Source: Lumbricus terrestris
Lineage: Eukaryota; Annelida; Clitellata; Crassiclitellata; Lumbricidae
Direction: 5' to 3'
DNA length: 64,000 bases
Assembly (NCBI GenBank): GCA_949752735.1
Contig: OX457043.1
Location: forward strand, 3,831,867 to 3,895,866
Shown: positions 55,994 through 64,000 of the stretch, one piece after another
How positions within the stretch are numbered: position 1 is the stretch's first letter
How the letters are laid out: each line of letters starts with the position of its first letter
Notes under the pieces: model-generated
The model's input: the letters and a program-made list of their open reading frames with translations, nothing else
Database searches by the model: none
What the model was told of the DNA's origin: nothing
Position numbers and translations under genes: made by a program

Positions 55994-57646
55994 GTAAATT
56001 CAATGAATTTTAAGACTTTATTGTAGAGCTGTTTTTATCTGATTGACTAATAGGCCTAATTGTATTCGAGGAACAATAAGATTGTAAAGAGTAAAAAGCG
56101 TCTACATGCGCTCAGTGCGTAAATTAATTAGGCTACATTGATTTTTTTACACTATTCGATCTGCGATTAGTAGCATATAGACCTATTCATTTATGATGCA
56201 AAGACAGTCTGGCAAACCTCAACCCGGCACGATGAGACAGACAAAAATAGACTAAAGAAAAGTTAGAACCAGCAAGCAGTCATTAGGTGGAAAGTGGAAA
56301 CGCTAGCTATTAATCAGTGAGTTCATAGAGTTATATCAGCTTGCGCAATAAAAAAATGCTTTGGCTGTCACTGAGTGACCTCAAAGCTAAATGACTTTGG
56401 TTCAAATTGTTCCTGTGAAGTTTAGCATATCTATTGACACCGACGCACACGAATTTCGCTTTTTATGCTTTATCGGTGATCAATAATCGATGCGGCGACA
56501 TTCGTTTCAGTGCACTTGATTACGGTAAACTGGCATTTTTAATTCGCGCGTATTTTATTGTATTGCATTGCGTCTATACATTTATATAGCGCCTCCTGCA
56601 CAATGACCATTCAGATACGCTCTCAGCACGAAAAACTCCGGGGAAAATGCATAGTAGCACAAAAATGAGCGTTCAGAGGCGCTCCCAGTGCGCAAGACCC
56701 CGCGACAAGAAGCAGGCTTTGAAAAGAGAGAACGAAGAAGAGAGACTGCGCGGCTGCGCCATTGATTCCATTACAGAACTATTATAGAGCAAACGCAAAG
56801 TGGAAGCGTATTCCAAAGAGAAGGGCCTATTGAGTCTAATGATCGAGACTGAGCCATAGCAGCTCTAGACCAAGGAATCAAGAAGTAAAATCTGTTGAGT
56901 GAACGAAGTAGGCCTAGACGGTAGGGGGAAGCTGAATGAGGCCGAAGTATAACATCGGTCAGATATTTGGGCAAGACCCGTTGAGCCTTTAGAATCAGAG
57001 TAGAAGATCTTAAAATTTGTGTGCGAGCATGGTAAGGAAGGCAATGCAGTTCATGGAACATAAAGGTAGAGTTAAAAGAGTAGATCTACGTGGGAAAGAG
57101 GGCAATCAGTCTAGCGGTTGAGTTGAGTTGCTGCGATTTTCGCCATTATTTACAAAATGCTACCATGAATTCAGAGCTTTTCCCGCCAGTTTCTGCTATC
57201 CCCATCCATGGTGATTGTGAGCTATAGGCCTAATATCTAACTTGATTCGGGCAAATAATTGGAACTGCATTGGAGATAATGTGGCGCTATGACGAGCGTT
57301 GAACTTCAAGTAAACTTATAGTTTGTTTAATATTTCCAGGACCTACTTGCCCGAAAAACAGACTTGCCCGAAATTGGGGGGGAGCAATTACCCTCCCTGG
57401 ACACCGCCTCCTACGCCTATGACTGCAGAGTATACGGTTCTATACATACATTCATTACTGGTTGTGTTTCATTGTACTGTTTTAGATGGTCGTGAGTCTA
57501 GGCCGTGGTCAAGAGACTGCGCCGAAATCAGAAAAATGGGTCAGTCTTCGAGTGGCGTATATCAAGTCTCATCCTTGGGATCAGATTCGACGCCAATCGA
57601 AATTTCCGTTTACTGTGACATGAGTTCATCTGGTGAAAGTTGGCTC
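55405..57646 (+). CDS. Secreted coiled-coil fibrinogen-related protein, 5' part (exons 55405-55993 and 57486-57646)
   Basis: The visible 250 residues start with a signal peptide (MWSKMLVIIILVFVQSRSVDG), then an alpha-helical, coiled-coil-like stretch with two similar blocks (HLSNMTETIQSFSNRFEALD and HLNNVTQTLQSLSNRLEAID), several N-glycosylation sequons and a CSSNC pair that could form interchain disulphides. Exon 2 begins the fibrinogen C-terminal domain: SRDCAEIRKMGQSSSGVYQV, then PIEISVYCDMSS. The phase-1 junction is compatible. The donor after ESWL (GTAAGC) implies further exons, which are not in the remaining 6.3 kb, so the gene continues off the right edge. The family includes ficolins, tenascin-like proteins and mollusc FREPs, often secreted lectins; the ligand here is unknown. 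GESW replaces the usual GGGW. Confidence 0.85.
56570..57065 (-). mobile_element. L2-type LINE 3' fragment
   Basis: The minus-strand frame gives FHELHCLPYHARTQIL, RVLPKYLTDVI, AMAQSRSLDSIGPSLWNTLP; the 3' end toward 56,575 is TATAGCGCCTCCTGC...AGATACGCTCTCAGC on the plus strand, with an inserted second copy of the motif near 56,670. It lies in the first intron of the fibrinogen-related gene. Confidence 0.7.
57486..57646 (+). CDS. Fibrinogen-related protein exon 2 (start of fibrinogen domain)
   Basis: Acceptor TGTTTTAG; completes a GAT codon with exon 1, then GRESRPWSRDCAEIRKMG. It holds the first conserved cysteine of the domain and the VYCDM motif. Confidence 0.87.
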
Positions 57647-58066
57647 GTAAGCTCATGAAAACTGAATTCTTCGTTAACGTCTGTTTTGTCTTTGAATAGA
57701 TCTAAGCTTCATCCCCAGGGGCGTAAAGCCAACGAACCTGCCTTCGGGCAGACAACCACCATCATCATCAAGCTTCACGAGTAAAAATTTGATTTGTATC
57801 AACGGGAATAAGATTTTCCATAGGCCCGTGAGGTAGGGTACTTGTTTTTGGCGCTGTTCTGTCGGCACACACCTCAAGGCAACAATTTTGTTTCTGGTAA
57901 AACAGTTGGCACTGTCAGATAAAGATCGTGAAGTACACAATAAGCCCACCAATTGGCGTCCGCTGGTATTTTTGCTAATACACATGCAATGGTCAGGGTT
58001 GAAATTTCTAGCAATTGATGAAAATTCACAGCAGGAAATTAAGAACATGTGTAAGCTCTACTTAGC
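57647..58066. other. Fibrinogen-related gene intron 2, left part
   Basis: Includes CCCCAGGGGCGTAAAGCCAA...CCTGCCTTCGGGCAG near 57,713-57,755, which looks like a dispersed-repeat end with a short CCTGCC/GGGCAG palindrome. No exon is recognised. Confidence 0.35.
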
Positions 58067-58089
58067 CTAGGTCTGCCCTATAGGCCTAA

Positions 58090-58445
58090 TCATCGCAATA
58101 ATATGGAAAACGATCTGGATACTGAAACGTTCGTCGGTCTGCTCAACGGCAGCACGGTGCCTTGCCTCGTAGTCTGACTCATCGGTCATATCCTCCACTC
58201 GCATCTGTGCCACTGGAGAAGAACGTCTCGGCAAAGAGGCTCGGAACAAGGTATATAGCTCTGTGGCGTCGGATCCTGATGCTGCCCCGCCCGCGGTCAC
58301 CTTGGGGGTAACATCCCGAGCTCCAGGATGGCCAATCCTCGAAACAGGGTTCACTCTTCGGGCAGAGGTCCCTCGCTTAGAGCTCCTTTTCGCGACTGCC
58401 AACTTCGCTTTCTCCTCCGCATGATCTGTTCTCTTTCGCACCATA
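58090..58445 (-). CDS. Unidentified ORF, possibly the gag-like start of a mobile element
   Basis: From the ATG near 58,444 on the minus strand the frame reads MVRKRTDHAEEKAKLAVAK, then basic, Ser/Arg-rich sequence, then MTDESDYEARHRAAVEQTD, and loses coherence by about 58,090. GC-rich codons unlike the AT-rich flanks. I recognise no domain. Its position next to a GC-rich repeat block suggests the first ORF of a retroelement, but that is inference. Confidence 0.25.
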
Positions 58446-58949
58446 CTACATCGAGCCCCCGACGCGTCGTCACTTCTAACAGGTAATACCTGGCGCTGCC
58501 ATGAGGTCGGCCATAGAAGGCGACACCAACTCCATTCGAGGGGATTCAACCCTATTCGATATTGTGCCACCACCATTGTCCTTTGTCCGCAACAGGACAG
58601 TCAAATTCTTCGTATATGTTTTTCTGGTACCAGGCCTTTAGGGAGACCACCCGTATAGTTCGCTGGGAGCGAAACTATTACTCAATTCGCGCAACAGCGA
58701 AGTCACTCGTAACCAGGAATACGGCGCTTGCCAGGCGCTCGCGTGCTTGTTTCACGCCTAGTCCTGCGCTATCCCACAGGGAAGGCGCACACTTGCACTC
58801 GGAACTGTCGATTCTTTCGCCGCAACAGGCGCCAAGGATCTCTGACTTTTGTATCGCTTCTGGCCCGCGATTACTGTCCACAGACCAGCATCGCTCCCGT
58901 ATAGGGGGCTTAAAAATTAGCTAAGGGATACACAACTTCCTTAACTAAA

Positions 58950-60450
58950 TTAACTTATGACTTATGGAACCGGGACACGCTGCGTAAATTACAGGGAGCT
59001 GTTAGGGCAGCTACGTTTAACCCTAACTTTGCGACTACGAATTTCTCGACCTGGCGGGGAAAACCGTAGTTTCGGCGAAGTAAAGCTTGTCGAGCCTTCA
59101 CCGTTTGATCCACCAAGGACATCCACTCACAGACGTTACGGACACGGTCGTCTTGGTGCGCTGAGTCGATCGACACCAAGATCGACGGAATCGTACAAGA
59201 ACTCACAAAGATGCGTAACACAAGGGAAATACACGGGCGACGGCCAAAGAATCGCTTTCCGAAGCCCTTCCCAAGGAATAGGTAACACACTCGCACGTAT
59301 ACAAGATAGAACTCGGCGTGACGTTCAATCTGACACCAACTTTTCGTTAATCGTACAACAACTCACAAAGTTACACTCACTCGACCGATCGTGGCCGGTA
59401 TCTACCTTGGACTTCGACCAACGCTGATCAACGGCGGCTGATATAGCCAAGCGATCGTATCAACGGCTCTGCTACTAGCCGATTCGAAGACCAGAGGTGA
59501 AAGGAAAGATATTCGGTAGTCAAAGAATATCGCAATACACTCGCAGACCTAGGGCACTGCGCGTTGCCCACACAGACCTGTCGGCGGCGGTCACTCGCTT
59601 GGCCGCGGCGCCGCGTAACCGAACTCTTCGGGAAAAGACCGGGGGAAACTCTTCGCGAGCTTCTACCGTCGAAACCCTTCCAGATATCGCTTAACTCTCT
59701 TCCGACTGACTTGTCCCACTCAACGAAACGTACAATCTGACACCAAGATTGCAAGGATCAGGTAACAATTGACAAAGTTTTCCGATAACCTTCGACCTCT
59801 CTCGCGGTCGCTCGGTCTTGCGTTGCTGGCCTGTACTCGCTAGGCGAAGGCCCGGGGAAAACAAGTTTGCGCGCTTCTACCGTTGAAGCCGTAACCGTCA
59901 CTGACTAACTCTTCACAGGTAAAGTATTCTCCTCGTCGAGACGAACAATAGGACACCAAGATTGAACGAATCGGACGACAGATGACAAAGTTTCTCGGAG
60001 ACCGGGACGTTCGCTGTCGGCCTTCGCGGTGTCAGGCGAAAGACCAGGAAATCGGCTAAGTCCTTTTCACGCACGAGGCGCTTCTCACCAGACTATACAG
60101 CCGAAACCGTAACAGATACGGACAAACCTCTCTCAGGGCAAGTCTTCCACTCGTCGAGATGAACCAGATTGTCGCTTAGTTCAAAACGATCCGACCACAG
60201 GATACAAAGTTATTAAGTGCGCAACTACTTCGTCCGGGCGACCGCGGGGATAGCACGCGAACAGAACAGCAACGCACTTTCGCCACTCTCAAGGCAAATT
60301 CACTCTTTCGGCTCTAACTCTCGAACGGGACGAGCTAGACCGGTTTTCTCGACACTTTCACGGGCAAATCGTATGCCGCGCACGATCTGATGCAGGTTTC
60401 ACCACTGTAGAGTCAAATTTCACCGAGTAGGCCACTGACGGACACCAGGA
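58950..60450. repeat. Degenerate GC-rich tandem repeat, unit about 214 bp
   Basis: The phrase GACACCAAGATTGAACGAAT followed by about ten variable bases and ACAAAGTT recurs near 59,170, 59,331, 59,737, 59,951 and (decayed) 60,165. The last three are spaced 214 bp. Between them GGCGAAGACC-, GCTTCTACCGTCGAAACC- and CCACTCGTCGAGACGAAC-like words also recur in order. Composition is clearly more GC-rich than the rest of the window. Confidence 0.65.
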
Positions 60451-62600
60451 CTCGGAGTCGATGTCGCTTCGGCCAGGGATCGGTACAGCTCCCGAAGGGA
60501 CGCACTTCACCCAAGTTTTCGATTGGTAGTATTCTGCTTCGGTATTTCACTCAACACTGACGTAGTCAACGGCAATGGGTTTTACACGATCCGCCGAGGC
60601 AGAATGTGCGCCGCCCGAAGACTCGTTGCCGGCGGTCGGCCACGCGGGGAGTAGAAGGCGCGACGAACTTTGAGCCCTCAATCCAACGCGCGGTCCGAGG
60701 CAAACCAACAACCAACGAAACCGGTGTATTGTTTTCAAGGTGCCACTAAATCCGAATCAAAGTTCACAGCCAAGCTGGAATGACGAAAGATACACTGAGC
60801 GCACGAGGCGTCGATCGTCCGGGCAGCGCCCGCGACACTGAATGACGGCACGTCCGGGGCGGACGGTGCCCAAGCAAGACGGTGTGGAAGCTTTCAATGC
60901 AGTCACCAACACCGCTTTCCGATCGTAGGCAGAACGGTACCCAGTACTCTAATCAGACCTAGGTTGAAGTGTCTCTGTTGCGGGTTTCACCCTAACCCGT
61001 ATATTTTATATTAACCGCACAGGCGGTGAGGCGCTCACTGGCGTGGCCGAGGTCCGTAGGGGGCTGAGTCCTACGAGACCGGGCCCGTCGCTCAGCAGCA
61101 GATGCTGGATCGGAATGTATACGCTATATTATATGAATTGTTCAGAAATCTTGTCTTGCTGACATGCAATGGACACCAACGAGGAGTCGTAGGTCTGATG
61201 ACCGCGAAGGTCCAAGTCTTGCGCTCTCCTGGCGCGGTGGTTAACCCGGTCGAGGCCTTACCGTTCACCGACGGTTGCGCGCTCGCCTTGAGTGACAATT
61301 TTGGTTCTGTGTCACACGTACAGGGCAATTCACTGCCGCAAACGCTGGAAGTTTAACCAGACAATGGAAAAGAGAATTGTCGCAGGAGGAACGAAACAGT
61401 TACTGCACGAGGCAATACTTTCTATCGAGCCTCCGGCCGCTCCGAAAGCGAACGGCGTATTATGGACAACAGGGGACGAAAGTCCGGAACAACCACTGGC
61501 CTCTCCTGTACCGAGGATTAGCGCACTAACGAGTTTTACGAGTGACAATATTCGATACGTATGATGCTGACGGGCTCGTGGCGGACAGGGTGCCTAGGCC
61601 TGTACGACGCCGGAGCCTCGATCAGGGCGGTAAAACTGCTTTATTTTACGTTACAAGCACTCAACGTCTTCGTCAAACCAATACCACTGGATATGACAGT
61701 CAGTAAAACTTCTCCAACAGTCAGCAAACACGGCGCTGTACGCCAGGAGACAGTTGCAAGTAAGACGGGATGAGCCACCACCAACTCTCCCTGGTGCGTC
61801 GAAGCGGGGCGATGCCCAGTCGGCCGCCGTTCGATCGTCACCACAGGTAACGTATAACCTTCGCGTGTGCGAATTCGATCCGGATACAATATTTCTCGTC
61901 AAATTCACCAGAAAACGTTTGGACACCAACAAACCAACGTAGCAATGTCAATTCAACGTGCCAGGACTGCGTAGAGAGCAATGAAACGAACAGAGTTAAT
62001 ATTCATTGCCCATGGAGTAATCGCCATTACTCCACATATATAGCAGAGCACCGTGTGGCAGGCTTTATTCCACCGGAATATCACTGTTTTAGCACGATTT
62101 TTCAGCATGTGAAAAATCTTGGATAATTCGCCAAAAATCCATTTATTGTCGGATCGTCACCGGGTTTCTTTCTATCGCTTCCCAAACGACTTCTACGTAA
62201 CTTACGCCTTAAATTAAGATTATTGGACGGCCAGAAAATTAGTTATTCTACGGTTGCTAAAATACCTAAGAGCGTTCCATAGCGATTCGGCTATAAATGC
62301 CTCATCTTCGCTCTCGCCTGCTTCCAGCTGTGTTCCACAGGCATTGACTAACGGTCGCGCTTTATAGCGCAGTGGTCGCGCTCTAATAGCGCATATTTTC
62401 GTAGCGCATTTCTGCTAGGGGAAATTATGCCTTACCTAAATTGGGTCTAAATACACGGTTGGGCTGCTTTAGGAGCGTCACCGTGGCTCCTGCCTGTCTC
62501 CAGCTTCAGTTTGACAAGGCCGCCGGTCGGAGTTTATCGTCTTGTGGCTGAAACGCCACAATACTAGCTCTGTAGACATCATAGCCCAATTAAAACGTTT
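60450..62600. other. GC-rich block, remainder, without recognised genes
   Basis: More GGACACCAAC words occur (61,163 and 61,920). Also a perfect hairpin TGGAGTAAT-CGCC-ATTACTCCA (62013-62034) and a CGC-rich TATAGCGCA repeat near 62,355-62,410. Short open frames are not convincing as genes. Confidence 0.45.
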
Positions 62601-62607
62601 TCTTATT

Positions 62608-63130
62608 TAACCCTATGACGCACACCTTCCGCGACAACGCATTTAGCACACCAGGGGTCCAATGGACCCCACCGATAACTTGGGTTGAAATTATACAAAT
62701 TAGATAGAACTTGGGGATGAATGACTGAAATATATGTTGTACATAGCACATGCACTCATGGAACATGTTTGGGTCAAAATATAAAGGCCTAAAATTAACC
62801 CTAGGACTACCAAAAGAGGTGTTATCCATCGATTTTTGGGATTTTTTCAAAATCAAACTTGTTTCATATGGAATAAAATTTTGACATTTTAAGTTATTTT
62901 AGGGGGTTTATTTGCACACATTTTGATGTAAAATTTGTGATGATACCCCATACCGTTCAAAAGTTATACCCGATATACCCAAGGTACCAAGAGGGGGGTG
63001 GAAACCACCCACTCAGGTTATCGACTATATTATCTTATCCCTCATTTATAATAAAGATAAAAACATTATACCATTTGATAGAGGGAATGCGGGGCTACAT
63101 TTTCATACTAAATAATTTGTTTTTTCATAA
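62608..63130. repeat. Possible piggyBac-like remnant
   Basis: TTAACCCTATGACG (about 62,608) and TTAACCCTAGGACTACC (about 62,797) both start with TTAA-CCCTA, the target and end signature of piggyBac elements, with GGGGTCCAATGGACCCC palindromic sequence between them. No transposase and no matching opposite terminus is seen. Confidence 0.3.
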
Positions 63131-63234
63131 CCGGAAGTTCTCAAAATAAATTAAAATATCTGAAAATAGTGATTTTTTCCATAAAATTTTCCTACCAAGG
63201 ATTTGTAACTTGCTCAATCATTTTCACCAGTGGC

Positions 63235-63590
63235 GTAATTACGGGATTCCATATGTATGTAAGTATGAATGTATGTATGCATGCATGCATGCATGCATGT
63301 GCTTTTACTTGTATATATTTATCCGTGTATATAATGTGTGTACGTATGTGATCTATGTAGGTATGATTGCATGTGTTATGTTTATAAATGTAAGCTTATG
63401 TATGTTTGCATGTAAAATGCGTGGTATGTGTGTATGTATGTATGTTTGTATGTACGTACATATATACATACATGCATACATACATGCATACACACATACA
63501 TACATACAGACATACATACGTACGTACGTACATACATACTTACATACAGACATACATACAGACATACACACATATGCAATACATACATTC

Positions 63591-63621
<31 letters not shown>

Positions 63622-63683
63622 CATACATACATACATACATACATACATACATACATACATACATTCATACATGCATACATGCA

Positions 63684-63716
<33 letters not shown>

Positions 63717-63935
63717 TATACATACGTACATGCATACATACATGCATTCATGCATACATTCATACATACATACGTACAGACATACACGCATATACAATAC
63801 ATCAATTCACACATTCATACATATACATATGCATATATACATACAATACATACATACATGCATACATAGATACATACATGCATACCTACATATATACATA
63901 TATTTCATATATACATACCTTGCATATAATACACA
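63235..63935. repeat. Long (CATA/TACA)n microsatellite
   Basis: About 700 bp, starting as TGTATGTATG on the plus strand (63,250-63,465) and switching to ACATACATAC (63,455-63,930), so the two halves are reverse complements. Open frames here are compositional. Confidence 0.95.
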
Positions 63936-64000
63936 TACACTGACGGATGTAAACCGACGGATGGAGGTATTTGCGGGGCAGGGTGTAATGTCTCAATGGG

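Noticed and set aside
59428..59754. Arg-rich frames in the GC-rich block
   Set aside because: Both strands are open over the degenerate tandem repeats; no conserved domain and no consistent codon pattern.
63210..63943. 219-codon Tyr/His/Ile/Thr open frame and its opposite-strand partners
   Set aside because: CATA/TACA microsatellite. All frames are open because the repeat unit lacks stops.

Overview
This window is metazoan nuclear DNA: intron-rich genes with GT-AG splice sites, long introns, many microsatellites, and a mixed load of non-LTR retrotransposons, SINEs, a Helitron and small DNA transposons. A fibrinogen-related secreted protein, a TWIK-type two-pore potassium channel and an ACAP-type ArfGAP, together with frequent 'taggcct' words, suggest a marine invertebrate (an echinoderm or another invertebrate deuterostome or mollusc). 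The exact taxon cannot be fixed from the sequence alone.

Region 1-33,674 is one gene on the minus strand: an ACAP-type Arf GTPase-activating protein (BAR, PH, ArfGAP; the ankyrin part lies off the left edge). I could chain 17 exons with compatible phases plus a tentative 18th. The first intron uses a GC donor. The introns hold a probably full-length RTE-type LINE with flanking target duplication (7,070-10,231), a non-autonomous Helitron with a G-rich minisatellite (5,405-6,759), two copies of a PIF/Harbinger-like element (12,046-13,560 and 22,557-23,344), tRNA-derived and L2-type repeats, and several minisatellites, one loaded with TGACTCA words.

Region 33,675-36,115 is the intergenic space between the divergent ACAP gene and a plus-strand C2H2 zinc-finger gene (36,116-38,782), which has a single long coding exon with two finger arrays separated by an acidic linker. 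Region 38,783-49,253 is gene-poor and repeat-rich: hAT-like elements inside a scrambled inverted duplication, a Jockey/CR1-group LINE fragment inserted in a short-period minisatellite, long GATA/GACA, ATCT/ATCA and ATC/GTC tracts, and a tRNA-derived SINE whose 3' end matches the local L2 elements.

Region 49,254-52,468 is a two-exon K2P potassium channel with both pore signatures intact (TIGYGN, TIGFGD) and an unusual run of 15 acidic residues in its M2-M3 loop; its intron carries an L2 LINE 3' fragment. Region 55,405 to beyond the right edge is the 5' part of a secreted fibrinogen-domain gene: signal peptide plus coiled coil in exon 1 and the first fibrinogen exon at 57,486. The following intron contains a GC-rich block (about 58.1-62.0 kb) with degenerate tandem repeats and an orphan ORF, probably part of an unidentified mobile element, and ends in a long CATA/TACA microsatellite. 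No CRISPR, operon, bacterial or viral genes were seen. The four cellular genes look functionally unrelated (membrane traffic, transcription, potassium conductance, secreted recognition protein).
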